NCBI GenBank assembly: GCA_003598085.1
Contig: QZKU01000128.1
Coordinates: 1 to 64,000 of the forward strand
DNA from: Candidatus Abyssobacteria bacterium SURF_5
GTDB lineage: Bacteria; Abyssobacteria; SURF-5
Length of the DNA stretch: 64,000 nucleotides
Reading direction: 5' to 3'
Positions 31,811-43,438 of this stretch are shown piece after piece. The notes under the pieces are model-generated. The model searched no databases and was not told the origin of the DNA. It saw only the letters and a list, made by a program, of their open reading frames with translations. A program made the position numbers and the translations under genes. How positions within the stretch are numbered: position 1 is the first letter of the stretch; the number at the start of each line of letters is the position of its first letter.

Positions 31811-34513
31811 TTAAGGGAAGAAGCGGTTGAATAGCTGGCCGATCACCAGGGGAACAAGGCTCATTCCGACGATCAAGGCCCACCCTTTTTGTCCCGGATC
31901 GGTCAAATTCAAGACAAGCGCCAGGATCGGCAGGTAAACGGCCAGCAGCAGCAGCCCCACGCAGAGGATTAATGCCCCCCAGACGTACCGGTTGCGTGTG
32001 ATCTCATTCCGGAACGGAACGGTGTCGCGATCGCGCATGTTGAAGACGTGCCACAACTGAGCAAGCGCCAGCGTGACGAATGAGACGGTGACCGCCAGCT
32101 TGTAATCTGCGTCCAGCCAGACAAAGGCGAGGCCGAATGCAGTCAGCACTGCAACCGTTATCAACGCTCCATAGATCGATATCGCCCCCCAATGACGGCG
32201 GGTGATGAGTGATTCCTTCGGGTCGCGGGGCGGCCGCTTCATGATTTCCGGATCGCCTTCGCCGACCCCCAGCGCGAGCGCGGGAAAGACGTCAGTGACC
32301 AGATTCAAGAACAATATCTGCAGCGGCAACAGAGGCAGCGGCGCGCGCACAATGGATGCGAGCGACACAATCAGTATTTCGCTGACGTTACACGAAAGCA
32401 GATACACAATGAACTTCCTTATATTGTTAAAGATGACTCGTCCCTGTTCGATGGCGGCGACGATCGTGGAGAATGCATCATCCTTGAGCACCATATCCGC
32501 CGCCTCGCGCGCCACCTGCGTCCCGCGCAATCCCATCGCCACGCCTATGTCCGCTTTCTTCAGCGCCGGCGCATCATTTACGCCGTCGCCCGTCATCGCG
32601 ACTATGGACTTGCTCTTCTGGTGCAGCGTGATCAGGTCGAGCTTCTGCTTAGGGCTGACCCGCGCAAATATGTTCGCCTCGATCAAACGCCGCCGGTCCT
32701 CCTCCGATAGTTGCTCCGGATCACGAAGATGCTTTCCCTGGATCACCTCGGCTTCGCCGTCGGCGCCCAAGCCGACCGAGGCGCCCACGCTGCGCGCCGT
32801 GACCGGCTGATCCCCGGTCACCATGATCACTCTGATGCCTGCCTTGTGACACAGAGCGATGGAATCGCGCACCTGGCTCCGCGGCGGATCGAGCAGACCC
32901 ACGAGGCCGACCAGCGTCAAGTCCTTATACGGCGGCTCGCCCGTGGACGCAATCGTCTTCGTCTCCAGCGCCAGAATCCGCAGCCCCTCCTGCGCCATCT
33001 TTTCGTTCCGCTCCAGCCATTCGCGGCGCACCTGCTCGGTCATCTCCTTCATTCCCTCCGGAGTGCGAATCGACGAGCACGCGCTCAATACCGCCTCCGG
33101 TGCGCCTTTCACGGCCACCCGAAATCCTTCGCTCAACTTATTAAACGTGCCCATCAGCTTCGTATCGGAATCAAAGGCCTCCTCCCGCGCCTCTGGCTGA
33201 GCCGCGGTAAGCTCCCGCTGGTTTATTCCCGCTTTGGCGCCGGCGATAAGGAGCGCAACTTCGAGAGGATCGCCGACCGACGCCTGTTCCTTTGAACCCG
33301 GTTCCGGCAGCGCGGCGTTATTGCACAAAACGCCGATTTCGAGCGCATTGCGCAGGATGTCGTCTGCCTTCGGATCAATTGGTTGGCCGTTCCTGCGGAA
33401 CTTCGCTTCCTCCTCCTCCGATCCGACGGTTATCTCGCCGGATGATAGAGCGTACTTCATGACCGTCATTTTGTTTTCCGTCAGGGTTCCGGTCTTATCG
33501 GTGAAAATCACGTTTGTAGAACCGAGCGATTCTACCGCAGACAGTTGATTGATGATGGCGTTGCGGCGAGCCATGCGGAACATTCCTCGCGCCAACGCGA
33601 TCGTGGCGACGATGGGGAGACCCTCGGGTACCGCGGCCACCGCGAGCGCGATTGCCGTTTTCACCATCAGCACCATTTCCTTGCCCGCGAAGATTCCGCT
33701 GATAGCGACAAATATTGCGATAGCCAACGTCAACCAGATAAGGTTTCTGCCCAATTGATGCAGCCGCTTCTCAAGCGGGGTCTGCTCTTGTACCGCCTCT
33801 TCCACGAGCGCCGAGATATGTCCGAGTTCGGTCGCCATTCCGGTCGAAACGGCGACCCCTTCGCCGGAACCGCGGGTCACAGCCGTCCCCTTGAACAGCA
33901 TATTCTTGCGGTCGGCGAGCACGCTGTCGGCATCCACCGTCTCCCGATGTTTCCCCACGGGCACCGATTCGCCCGTGAGCGCCGATTCGTCCGCCTGCAA
34001 CTTTGACGCCTGAATCACCCTCAGATCGGCGCTGACGATGTCGCCGCCTTCCAAGACAACAATATCGCCCGGCACAAGCTGATCGGCCGGAATTTCCTTC
34101 ACAGTACCGTTACGCCGGGCCTTGGTGCTCACTTTGGTCATTCGCTGCAGCGCTTCCATCGAGCGGACCGCGCTCATCTCCGTAAGGAAGCCGATCGCGG
34201 TGTTGATCGCTATCACCGCCGCAATCGCTATTCCCTCAACGTATTCCTGGAAGAAAAGGGAGACGGCCGCGGCCATCAAAAGCAGCACGATCATGAGACT
34301 TCTGAACTGATCCATTAGAATGCTGATGATGCTCTTGCGCTTGGTCTCCGTCAGGCTGTTGTGCCCATACTTGTGCAATCGTTTTCTGACTTCTGAATGA
34401 GAGAGCCCGTGCAGCGGATCGACCTCGAGCTCTCGAAGAATCTCCTCAACAGGACGCGCCCAGGCATCTCGCACCGGCGGCGCCGGCTTTTGATCCACAA
34501 GTTTCTTCTGCAT
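31811..34513 (-). CDS. Calcium-type (P2) cation-transporting P-type ATPase
   Basis: 900 residues. It has a cation-ATPase N-terminal domain (~15-80), TGES (180-183), PEGLP in M4 (296-300), DKTGTLTENKMT (339-350), a nucleotide-binding domain and TGDGVNDAPALKKADIG, then ten predicted membrane segments ending in a cation_ATPase_C domain. This is the layout of PacL/SERCA-type pumps. The likely substrate is Ca2+, or possibly Mn2+. It is on the same strand as PfkB and the N-ATPase operon but about 180 bp downstream of PfkB. Confidence 0.93.
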   Translation of the reverse strand: MQKKLVDQKPAPPVRDAWARPVEEILRELEVDPLHGLSHSEVRKRLHKYGHNSLTETKRKSIISILMDQFRSLMIVLLLMAAAVSLFFQEYVEGIAIAAVIAINTAIGFLTEMSAVRSMEALQRMTKVSTKARRNGTVKEIPADQLVPGDIVVLEGGDIVSADLRVIQASKLQADESALTGESVPVGKHRETVDADSVLADRKNMLFKGTAVTRGSGEGVAVSTGMATELGHISALVEEAVQEQTPLEKRLHQLGRNLIWLTLAIAIFVAISGIFAGKEMVLMVKTAIALAVAAVPEGLPIVATIALARGMFRMARRNAIINQLSAVESLGSTNVIFTDKTGTLTENKMTVMKYALSSGEITVGSEEEEAKFRRNGQPIDPKADDILRNALEIGVLCNNAALPEPGSKEQASVGDPLEVALLIAGAKAGINQRELTAAQPEAREEAFDSDTKLMGTFNKLSEGFRVAVKGAPEAVLSACSSIRTPEGMKEMTEQVRREWLERNEKMAQEGLRILALETKTIASTGEPPYKDLTLVGLVGLLDPPRSQVRDSIALCHKAGIRVIMVTGDQPVTARSVGASVGLGADGEAEVIQGKHLRDPEQLSEEDRRRLIEANIFARVSPKQKLDLITLHQKSKSIVAMTGDGVNDAPALKKADIGVAMGLRGTQVAREAADMVLKDDAFSTIVAAIEQGRVIFNNIRKFIVYLLSCNVSEILIVSLASIVRAPLPLLPLQILFLNLVTDVFPALALGVGEGDPEIMKRPPRDPKESLITRRHWGAISIYGALITVAVLTAFGLAFVWLDADYKLAVTVSFVTLALAQLWHVFNMRDRDTVPFRNEITRNRYVWGALILCVGLLLLAVYLPILALVLNLTDPGQKGWALIVGMSLVPLVIGQLFNRFFP

Positions 34514-34689
34514 AATCAGTAACCTGGTCCTCCCGATCCTCTCCTTGCATTGCTCCTATGATTGCGGTCGCTTTCTTTGTCGTTCCGTCCTGCTCCGCTC
34601 TCGGCCTTCGTGCCTTTGACTTCCCCCTTCAGCTGCGCCGTCTGCGCCCTCCGCCTGTCCACTTAGTATATCTCGTCCATCCGAGTTTC

Positions 34690-35637
34690 TCATTTCTCCG
34701 AGCCAGGCGCTGCCGCCATTTTCTGAAAGAGCCGGTCTGTATCATCCTTTCGGCAAAGCTCTGTCCCCGGCGTCATTACCGCGGCCGCGCCCGCAGCCAC
34801 GCCATATTGAACCGCCGTCTCGATCGCTTCACCTTCTGCGAGTTTCAGAACGATTCCGCCAACCATGCTGTCGCCGGCGCCCACTTTACTTACAATAGGC
34901 ACCGTCGGCGCCCGCAGATACCGAAGGTGCTCGCGCGTCGCCAGCAGCGCGCCGCCGGCCCCAAGCGAGACCACCAGCACCTCCGCCTCTCCGGTCTCGA
35001 GAACCTCGCGCGCCGCCCCTTCTATCCGCGATTCATCCTCTACGTCATGCTGCACCAGAATCTGAAGCTCCTTCAGATTGGGCTTGAGCAGAAATGCGCC
35101 CGCACGAGCCGCATGCACCAGCGCACTGCCGGACGTATCCACAATAAAGCGCGAGCCAAACTCATGCGCAAGGCGGCCGACCCGAGCATAAAAATCCTCG
35201 GGCACACCCGGCGGCAAGCTTCCGCTGGCCACCAGATATTCCGGTCGCGGTGAAATTTCGGAAAGCGCCTTGTAGCAGGCGTCAAGCTCCGATTCCTGCA
35301 ACTCCGGTCCCGGCGTCTGAAACCGATACTGCTTCTTCGATCTCTCGTCCAGGATGATCAGGTCCTGTCGTGTCGAGCCTTGAATGGGAATGGGGACATG
35401 ATCTATTTTTTCTCGATCAAGCAGTTCCTTCAGCTTCTCCCCGTACCAGCCGCCGGCAAAATAAAATGCTTTCGACTCGCCCCCCAACTTCTTTATCGCC
35501 CTTGATACATTTATGCCGCCTCCGCCCGGGTCGTCGCGCGGTTGCCGGCATCTCAGTTTCTGTTCCGCGATAACATAGCTCGTGCTCGTACTGGTATCTA
35601 TTGTTGGGTTCATTGTCAGCGTCACAATCCCGGCCAT
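34690..35637 (-). CDS. PfkB-family 1-phosphofructokinase/6-phosphofructokinase
   Basis: 315 residues. The motifs are MAGIVTLTMNPTIDTST at the start, GGGGINVSRAIKKLGG, LVASGSLPPGVPEDFY, KPNLKELQIL and the ATP/catalytic motif SKVGAGDSMVGG. These match the bacterial PfkB (Pfk-2) and FruK group. It phosphorylates a fructose or tagatose phosphate with ATP. It lies 12 bp downstream of atpG and may be read from the N-ATPase transcript. Confidence 0.88.
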   Translation of the reverse strand: MAGIVTLTMNPTIDTSTSTSYVIAEQKLRCRQPRDDPGGGGINVSRAIKKLGGESKAFYFAGGWYGEKLKELLDREKIDHVPIPIQGSTRQDLIILDERSKKQYRFQTPGPELQESELDACYKALSEISPRPEYLVASGSLPPGVPEDFYARVGRLAHEFGSRFIVDTSGSALVHAARAGAFLLKPNLKELQILVQHDVEDESRIEGAAREVLETGEAEVLVVSLGAGGALLATREHLRYLRAPTVPIVSKVGAGDSMVGGIVLKLAEGEAIETAVQYGVAAGAAAVMTPGTELCRKDDTDRLFQKMAAAPGSEK

Positions 35638-35649
35638 ACAAGCGCCTCT

Positions 35650-36537
35650 TCACTTTTCTTCCTTCAACGCCTCAAAACCGGACACAATATCGAGCAGCTC
35701 TTCGGTGATAGCCGCCTGCCGCTGCTGATGATATTGAGTTTGCAATTCTCCCAGGCGCTCTTCTATATTCTTTTCGGCCCCTTGCATGGCGGCAAGGCGG
35801 CTTGCATTTTCACTTGCAAGTGATTCCGCAAAAGCCCTGAATATGGAAGTGAAAATAAAAGTGCGCACAAGGGCCGCGAAAAGCGCCTCCCACTCCATTG
35901 TGAACGTGGGAATAGTGCGGGTGCGCCACTCGCGCCGCTCCAGAGTGCGCAGCCATTCGATATCCAGCGGCAGCAGGCGAACTGTTTGCGGGCGGTACGC
36001 GGCTCCCGACAGGTGCTCGCTGAAAAAGAGAAACATGTGTTCAATGCCCCGCTGAAACCTCCAGCGTTCCACCAGCAAAACAAGCTCCTGCACCTTCGGC
36101 TCAATTCCGGAAACTGAGCCGGGAACAGGAAACACGAACTCGCAGGAATACCCGGCCTCCTCGAGCCTTGTGGCCGCCCGATCTCCGACTGCGGCGACGG
36201 CGTATTTTTCGGGTGAAAGCGAAAGCTCATTGAGCTCGCGTGCGGCGCGTGTAACAATGTGATCGTTGATCTGTCCACACATTCCCTGATCGGAACCAAA
36301 GACGACGGCTGCAACTCCAGTAACAGGCGGGGGCTTATACCCCCTTGTCACCTGCGGCCGGGCTTTCAACAGTATTTGGAATCCCATCTCCATGACTTCG
36401 TTATAGAGATCAAGAGATTCGGTAGCCTTCTCGTATTGCCTGATGTTTACGGCCGCGAGCGCCTTCATCGTCTTTACGACCGACTGCAAGTCCTCAGTCG
36501 TTCGTATCTTCCTTTTCAGTATCTCTCCGGTCTGCAT
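35650..36537 (-). CDS. N-type ATPase gamma subunit
   Basis: 295 residues. N-terminal coiled coil MQTGEILKRKIRTTEDLQSVV KTMKALAAVN, then VVFGSDQGMCGQINDHI as in all F-type gamma subunits, and a C-terminal helix ELQTQYHQQRQAAITEELLDIVSGFEAL. It forms the rotor shaft of the ATPase. The start directly abuts the alpha-subunit stop codon. It is the last subunit gene of the operon, as expected for atpDCQRBEFAG. Confidence 0.93.
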   Translation of the reverse strand: MQTGEILKRKIRTTEDLQSVVKTMKALAAVNIRQYEKATESLDLYNEVMEMGFQILLKARPQVTRGYKPPPVTGVAAVVFGSDQGMCGQINDHIVTRAARELNELSLSPEKYAVAAVGDRAATRLEEAGYSCEFVFPVPGSVSGIEPKVQELVLLVERWRFQRGIEHMFLFFSEHLSGAAYRPQTVRLLPLDIEWLRTLERREWRTRTIPTFTMEWEALFAALVRTFIFTSIFRAFAESLASENASRLAAMQGAEKNIEERLGELQTQYHQQRQAAITEELLDIVSGFEALKEEK

Positions 36538-38076
36538 CTATTCCGCCAGTGTCTCCAGCGCCTCCCGCCCGATGGAAACCAGCTTCTCGCGTTCCTCGTC
36601 GCTCAGTTTCTCGCCCGCGAGAATACGCTCGTTTACGTCGAGCAGTCGCTCGACCACCCTCTGTCGGATCGCTGTTTCCGCCTGTCCCAGTCTCTCGAGA
36701 GGAAATCGATCGAATAACCCTTCATTAACGGCTACTAAAACCGCTATTTGTTCGGGAACCGAAATCGGCTTATACTGCGGCTGCTTCAGGATTTCACGCA
36801 CGCGCCGGCCGCGGTCGAGCTTCTTCCTCGTTTCCTCATCAAGCCGGGTTCCGAAACGGGCGAACATCTCCAGTTCCTCGAACTGAGAGTATGCCAAGCG
36901 TAAATCCCCCGCTACCGCGCGATACGCCGGTAACTGTGTTTTGCCGCCGACCCGGGACACCGATCTCCCGACGTCAACTGCGGGCAGTATCCCTTTCTGA
37001 AACAGATCCGGCGACAGATAGATTTGCCCGTCCGTTATCGAGATCAGGTTCGTCGGAATGTATGCGGAGATATTCTGAGCTTCCGTCTCGATAATGGGAA
37101 GGGCCGTTAACGAGCCTCCCTTCAGTTGCTCGCTCAGATGCGTCGAGCGTTCGAGCAGGCGCGAATGAATGTAAAAGATATCCCCCGGAAATGCTTCCCG
37201 CCCGGGCGGCCGCCTGAGCAGCAGAGACAGTTCGCGGTAGGCGCGGGCATGCTGCGTGAGATCATCATATACCACCAGCACGTCGCGCCCCTGTCGCATA
37301 AAGAATTCCGCAATGCTGGTGGCGGCATACGGCGCGGTGAACTGCAATCCGGGCGTGTCTTTTCCCGTGGTTGACACCACAACCGAGTAACCCAGCGCCT
37401 CTCTCTCCCGCAAGTCCTCAATCACCCGCGCAACGGCTGAATTCTGTTTTCCGATTGCGCAGTAAACGCAGATGACGTCCTTATCCTTCTGATTTATGAT
37501 GGTATCGAGTGCGATCGCCGTTTTTCCCGTCTGGCGGTCCCCAAGGATCAATTCCCTTTGACCTCGGCCAATCGGGATCAGCGCGTCAACCGCCTTCAGG
37601 CCGGTTTGCAACGGAACCGTCACCGGGAGGCGATCCATCAAAGCCGGCGCATCTTGTTCGACCGGCAGCCGCTCTGAAGCCTCTATCGCTCCCAATCCGT
37701 CCAGAGGACGTCCTATCGCATCAAGCACGCGCCCGATTAGCGCCTCTCCCACGGGCACATCCATGACCCGGCCCGTACGCCGAACCTCGGTTCCCGCGCT
37801 GACTATTTCACTTTCCCCCATGAGAATGATGCCGAGTTCCTCGGGGTCCGCATTGAAAACCATTCCCTCCAGGTCCCTGGCAAGCCGAACTATTTCCTCG
37901 GACTTTACGCCCGGAAGACCTTCAACCCGGGCAATGCCTTTCGCAAGATAAACGACCTCGCCAACCTCTTCTTGAGTCAGCGCCGCTTTCTGTCCTTCCA
38001 GCGTCCGATCGACCGCCATAAGCGCTTCATCCAATACCGATTTCAGTTCCTTGTATTCCGCATGGGAATTCGCCAT
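36538..38076 (-). CDS. N-type ATPase alpha subunit
   Basis: 512 residues. The Walker A motif is GDRQTGKT at 179-186, and [35 protein letters not shown] is the standard alpha-subunit block. The C-terminal region is shorter and more divergent than in housekeeping AtpA, as in N-ATPases. It forms the non-catalytic sites of the F1 head with the beta subunit. Confidence 0.95.
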   Translation of the reverse strand: MANSHAEYKELKSVLDEALMAVDRTLEGQKAALTQEEVGEVVYLAKGIARVEGLPGVKSEEIVRLARDLEGMVFNADPEELGIILMGESEIVSAGTEVRRTGRVMDVPVGEALIGRVLDAIGRPLDGLGAIEASERLPVEQDAPALMDRLPVTVPLQTGLKAVDALIPIGRGQRELILGDRQTGKTAIALDTIINQKDKDVICVYCAIGKQNSAVARVIEDLREREALGYSVVVSTTGKDTPGLQFTAPYAATSIAEFFMRQGRDVLVVYDDLTQHARAYRELSLLLRRPPGREAFPGDIFYIHSRLLERSTHLSEQLKGGSLTALPIIETEAQNISAYIPTNLISITDGQIYLSPDLFQKGILPAVDVGRSVSRVGGKTQLPAYRAVAGDLRLAYSQFEELEMFARFGTRLDEETRKKLDRGRRVREILKQPQYKPISVPEQIAVLVAVNEGLFDRFPLERLGQAETAIRQRVVERLLDVNERILAGEKLSDEEREKLVSIGREALETLAE

Positions 38077-38101
38077 AACGCCTCATCCCCATTCCATCTG
38101 T

Positions 38102-38872
38102 TTAACCCGCCTGTGATGCTCTGGCTTCAATGGTTTCGGAAAGCCTTTCCTCCAGCGACTCCATATATTCGTCCACGCTCCAGGCGATCTTGTGGCCGCG
38201 CGCCTTCAGCTTGATCCCTGCCAACATTTCCGGGGGCGTTTCGTAAGTCACATCGATGTCCTCCCCAAGTTCCCGATTTACTGTCTGCGCTATTCGCTTG
38301 CGGTCCTCTGCAGAAATCATAAAAGCGCTCTGTATCACGATCGTCTTTGTCTCCCGGACGGCATCCGCAACGGCCGCTTTCTTTTCTCTGTCCAAATCTG
38401 CAATGCGCTGGAGAAAAACGTCAATCATTTGCTTCTCGAAATCGACATTCGCCAGATCGGCCAAGGCGCGCCGTGCAACCGCGGAAACCTCATCGCCCAC
38501 TCTTCGCCGCAGGTCATACAGAAACATCTCCTTCTCGCGGAGCACCTTCTTGTACCATCTCGTGCGGAGGCCTTCCACGTCCGCGCGGGCCTTGCTCAGC
38601 CACTTTTGCTTCTGCTCGTCGGCCTTCCTTTTTGCCTGTGCAAACAAGGCCGAGCGCTCCCTCTCCAGTTCCTTGCGGCGCTCGTGATAGACGCGAGTTT
38701 CTTTTTCTGCTTGCGTCCGCTTTTCTTTCGCGTCTTCAAGGCGCCCCGCAATAGTGCGTTCGCGCTGATCCATCGCATGAATGATGCGGCTGTAAAGGAA
38801 GCGCTTGAGCAGCCAGATCAGTATCAGAAGATTGACTATTTGAGCGAAGACCGTAAACCAATCGATGAGCAT
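38102..38872 (-). CDS. N-type ATPase b subunit
   Basis: 256 residues from the ATG at 38872 (the frame continues upstream in the c-subunit gene). One N-terminal membrane helix (IDWFTVFAQIVNLLILIWLLKRFLY) is followed by a long charged coiled coil (EKRTQAEKETRVYHERRKEL) and a C-terminal domain (DIDVTYETPPEMLAGIKLKA) resembling delta subunit. This longer b subunit compensates for the missing delta gene, as is typical of N-ATPases. Confidence 0.92.
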   Translation of the reverse strand: MLIDWFTVFAQIVNLLILIWLLKRFLYSRIIHAMDQRERTIAGRLEDAKEKRTQAEKETRVYHERRKELERERSALFAQAKRKADEQKQKWLSKARADVEGLRTRWYKKVLREKEMFLYDLRRRVGDEVSAVARRALADLANVDFEKQMIDVFLQRIADLDREKKAAVADAVRETKTIVIQSAFMISAEDRKRIAQTVNRELGEDIDVTYETPPEMLAGIKLKARGHKIAWSVDEYMESLEERLSETIEARASQAG

Positions 38873-38880
38873 CGCCGCCC

Positions 38881-39150
38881 TCACTGTTGCGTGACGTAGT
38901 TCCAGAAAGGATTCGCAAACAGAATAATCATTGATATGACAAGACAATAAATTGCAGTCGATTCGATCATTGCCAGTCCGATGTAAAGATTGCGCGTGAT
39001 GGTGTTGGTCTCGTCGGGCTGCTGAGCGATAGAGCTCAACGCCTGGGCTACCGCGCGCCCCTCGCCGAGGGCGGGCCCAATCGCCCCGATCCCGATGGTG
39101 ATGCCTGCCGTAAATATCGATACAATCGCCACCCACGTCATATTATCCAT
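38881..39150 (-). CDS. N-type ATPase c subunit with two carboxylates
   Basis: 89 residues and two membrane helices. Helix 1 contains GPALGEGRAVAQAL with Glu30. Helix 2 has AMIESTAIYCLV with the ion-binding Glu63, Ser64, Thr65 and Tyr68. The EST..Y set is the Na+-coordinating pattern; the additional Glu30 in place of Gln is characteristic of N-ATPase rings. Ion specificity (Na+ or H+) cannot be decided from sequence. Confidence 0.94.
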   Translation of the reverse strand: MDNMTWVAIVSIFTAGITIGIGAIGPALGEGRAVAQALSSIAQQPDETNTITRNLYIGLAMIESTAIYCLVISMIILFANPFWNYVTQQ

Positions 39151-39174
39151 ATGAGCACCCTCCTTCTTTCTCGG

Positions 39175-39885
39175 CTACCGCCGTGTTTCCGGTTCCTTCC
39201 CTCCATGCGCACGTGTTCCGGATGCGATATATACCAGCGCGAGGATTGCGAAAATGTACGCCTGGATCACGCCGGTAAGCAGTCCGAGCAAATGCATGAA
39301 GACGGGAAAAATCAACGGAATAACCGCGAGCAAGATCGCTGCGATCTTATTCCCGCTCATGATATTGCCGAAAAGCCGGACCGCCAGCGCCAGCGTTCTC
39401 GAAAATTCGCCCATGACATGAAACGGCAGCATGAATACCGTCGGTTCGACATATCGTTTCAGGTATCCCCGCACGCCCTGATTCATGATGCCGTACAGAG
39501 GCACCGCCACAAAAACGCAGATAGCGAAGGCGGCCGTTGTCGACAGCGAGGCCGTGGGCGGCACATAGAGCGGCGCCACAGTGAGGATGTTCGAGACGAG
39601 AATGAACACGAACAGTGTGCCGATGAATGGCAGATACCGGTCGGGATCCTGCTGGCTTACTTCCCTGATCTGCTGCCGCATGAATTCAACGACGATCTCC
39701 AGCAGATTCTGCCAGCGCGAGAACCCGGGTTCCGGAGAAAGCCGCCGGGTCACCAGCCAGGAGCCGATAGTCAGCAGCGCCATCAGTCCCCACGTGAACG
39801 CGAGCGTGGCATTGACTTTGACAAAGCCCCATTGCCAAATGATTACCGCATCCGGGCTGATATCTTCGAGGGTCATTATGTCCAT
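39175..39885 (-). CDS. N-type ATPase a subunit
   Basis: 236 residues and about six membrane segments. The essential stator Arg lies in FSRTLALAVRLFGNIMSGNKIAA, and the C-terminal HLLGLLTGVIQAYIFAILALVYI is conserved. It forms the ion half-channels against the c ring. Confidence 0.94.
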   Translation of the reverse strand: MDIMTLEDISPDAVIIWQWGFVKVNATLAFTWGLMALLTIGSWLVTRRLSPEPGFSRWQNLLEIVVEFMRQQIREVSQQDPDRYLPFIGTLFVFILVSNILTVAPLYVPPTASLSTTAAFAICVFVAVPLYGIMNQGVRGYLKRYVEPTVFMLPFHVMGEFSRTLALAVRLFGNIMSGNKIAAILLAVIPLIFPVFMHLLGLLTGVIQAYIFAILALVYIASGTRAHGGKEPETRR

Positions 39886-39895
39886 GTATCTTCTC

Positions 39896-40177
39896 TTATC
39901 TCTCCTCCGCCTTGCGCTGCGCGAGCCGGCGAACGAGTATCTTCCGCATCAACACAAACCCCAGAAGCGCGATGAGCAGGCGCTCCCAATGGCCTTGCAT
40001 GATCAGGTAAAACCCAAGCATGCAAACGGAGCCGCGAATAACAAAACTGACCGCCAGGTGGAGTGCCGGCGCACGCGCGGATGCGAGCGAACGAACCGTT
40101 ATCCAGAGAAGCCCGAAATAGAAAAGGCCAAGCAGCATTCCCGCCGGCAGCGCAAGGCATGCATATGCAAATTCCAT
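39896..40177 (-). CDS. N-type ATPase subunit AtpR
   Basis: 93 residues with three hydrophobic segments and Arg within the membrane part (SFVIRGSVCMLGFYLIM). This matches the N-ATPase-specific AtpR, thought to interact with the c-ring Glu. The start ATG is immediately preceded by GACGAGGA. Confidence 0.88.
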   Translation of the reverse strand: MEFAYACLALPAGMLLGLFYFGLLWITVRSLASARAPALHLAVSFVIRGSVCMLGFYLIMQGHWERLLIALLGFVLMRKILVRRLAQRKAEER

Positions 40178-40277
40178 TCCTCGTCATCCCGTTTGCGGTA
40201 TTCGAGAAAAAGCAGAAGAACCGCACAAAAATTGTGCAACAGCGCCCACCAAACCACTGCCACAGCGTGGCAGAGCT
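40178..40277 (-). other. Gap between atpQ and atpR holding an overlapping membrane-helix frame
   Basis: A TTG at 40281 overlapping the atpQ stop opens a 60-codon frame (KLCHAVAVVWWALLHNFCAV, then LLLFLEYRKRDDEE) that runs on into atpR in another frame. The hydrophobic-then-charged pattern is protein-like, but the gene-specific ribosome site is missing. It may be a small extra subunit or chance. Confidence 0.3.
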
Positions 40278-40584
40278 TCAATCACGTTTGCTCTCCCGTT
40301 TTATCCAGAACCATGCATTCAGACAGCCGAGAATCACTCCGATAAGCATACATATCAGTGTCCAGGAAATGCGGCCGGGCCAGCGGGTATCGATCCAGAT
40401 GCCGACTGCAGTTCCGATCAGCGTCGGTATCATCACCGACCAGCCGACCAGTCCCAACATGCCGAGGCCGAACCAGATGCCGCGCTCCTTCTCCCGGCGC
40501 GACTTTAGCTTTCGGGCCTCTTTCTTTTCGACCTCGCCGAAAAAATCCTTTTTCTCCCGCGTCCGCGCCTGACCGCGGCGTCTC

Positions 40585-40592
<8 letters not shown>
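40278..40592 (-). CDS. N-type ATPase subunit AtpQ (AtpI-like)
   Basis: 104 residues. A strongly charged N-terminal ~37 residues are followed by two membrane helices (GIWFGLGMLGLVGWSVMIPT and ISWTLICMLIGVILGCLNAW), as in AtpQ/AtpI, which help assemble the c ring. The start codon overlaps the epsilon-gene stop. Confidence 0.88.
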
Positions 40593-42389
<1,797 letters not shown>

Positions 42390-42565
42390 TCAAGCCGGTT
42401 AACAAACGTAAATATCTCTCGTGTCTGACTGAAAAGCAGCAGGACAAGCCTCGAATGCCCGGCTCATACAACTATTTTGTAACCATAACAGGAAGGTCCG
42501 CCGCCGGCTAATCAGAATGGCGCTTTCGCTCCTAGCGGCCGGCGGAACCGGCCGACAGGGAATGC

Positions 42566-43246
42566 CTATTTGGCGGAAACCTGAAATGACTGCTCGAAGG
42601 TTCCGATCGCCGTGCCGATATCGGCGAATGTTTTTGTGACCTCGATCGGTTCGATGTCGCCGCCGTCGAGCAGTTTTCCCGAGAGGAGCTTGCCCTGTTC
42701 GACGGCCTTCGAGATAGTTCCGGTATCCTTGTACGCTGTCCGAAGAACGGCGTTCTCGATGTTTGTCGTCGATGCTCCAAGGGCTTGGCCCGCATCCGCA
42801 TGGTTCTTCTCATCCCATGCCTGCTGTGCTCTCTTGACATGATGCTTCGCAAGCACCAGTTCGGCCCGGGCGAACACCTCGTGCAATACTCTCGGAGATG
42901 AGACCCGCCCCTTTTCTACGCTGTCCGCCAGCGCTTCCATTCCTTGCATGGATGCCAGAATCGCCGGACGAAGCTCGTCCGCGCATACGGTGAGATGCTT
43001 TTTCAGCGAGTCGGCGGCCTGACGGACTTGTTTTGCGGATGTCTGGAGATCGTTCTCGACATAGCTGGTGCTGGCCAAATGAAAAAAATATTCGGTTTCA
43101 TCGGGAATTTTCTCAATGATCCTCTCCGCCCGTTCGCAGTTCTCTTCCCCCGCCGCCTCGTACACCTTCGTCGCCGCGGCGGCTTGTTCCGCGGGCGCAT
43201 TCGAAGCCGCGCATACCCACACAAAAATCGGTATCAACCACTGCAT
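42566..43246 (-). CDS. Secreted helical protein of unknown function (possibly YfdX-like)
   Basis: 226 residues from the ATG at 43246, with GGAGGAG at good spacing; the frame is open to 43354 without a site. A signal peptide ends near NAPAEQ. The rest is alpha-helical with a periodic Ala/Leu pattern, and helices with KKHLTVCADELRPAIL and ELVLAKHHVKRAQQAW suggest a helical bundle. This is somewhat like YfdX proteins, but I cannot be sure. It is divergent from the TetR gene. Confidence 0.6.
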   Translation of the reverse strand: MQWLIPIFVWVCAASNAPAEQAAAATKVYEAAGEENCERAERIIEKIPDETEYFFHLASTSYVENDLQTSAKQVRQAADSLKKHLTVCADELRPAILASMQGMEALADSVEKGRVSSPRVLHEVFARAELVLAKHHVKRAQQAWDEKNHADAGQALGASTTNIENAVLRTAYKDTGTISKAVEQGKLLSGKLLDGGDIEPIEVTKTFADIGTAIGTFEQSFQVSAK

Positions 43247-43367
43247 CGGTCTCCTCCGAAATCTTTCCGGCTGCTGTTGAGATTTTAAAAAATATTGGCA
43301 AAAAATGTCCGCCGGCGCTATGCAATGCCGGTGCGGCGCCGCAGTTTGCAGCATTCGGCTTCATCGC

Positions 43368-43397
43368 TTGACAAAGCGTTCGACCCTTTGATACACT
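43368..43397 (+). promoter_or_regulatory. Putative promoter of tetR
   Basis: TTGACA (43368-43373), an 18-bp spacer and TACACT (43392-43397), about 40 bp before the TetR start codon. The -10 box is imperfect. Confidence 0.4.
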
Positions 43398-43438
43398 CTT
43401 TTAACTGGCTGGCCAATTTAAAAAGCAAAGCCCTTCCC

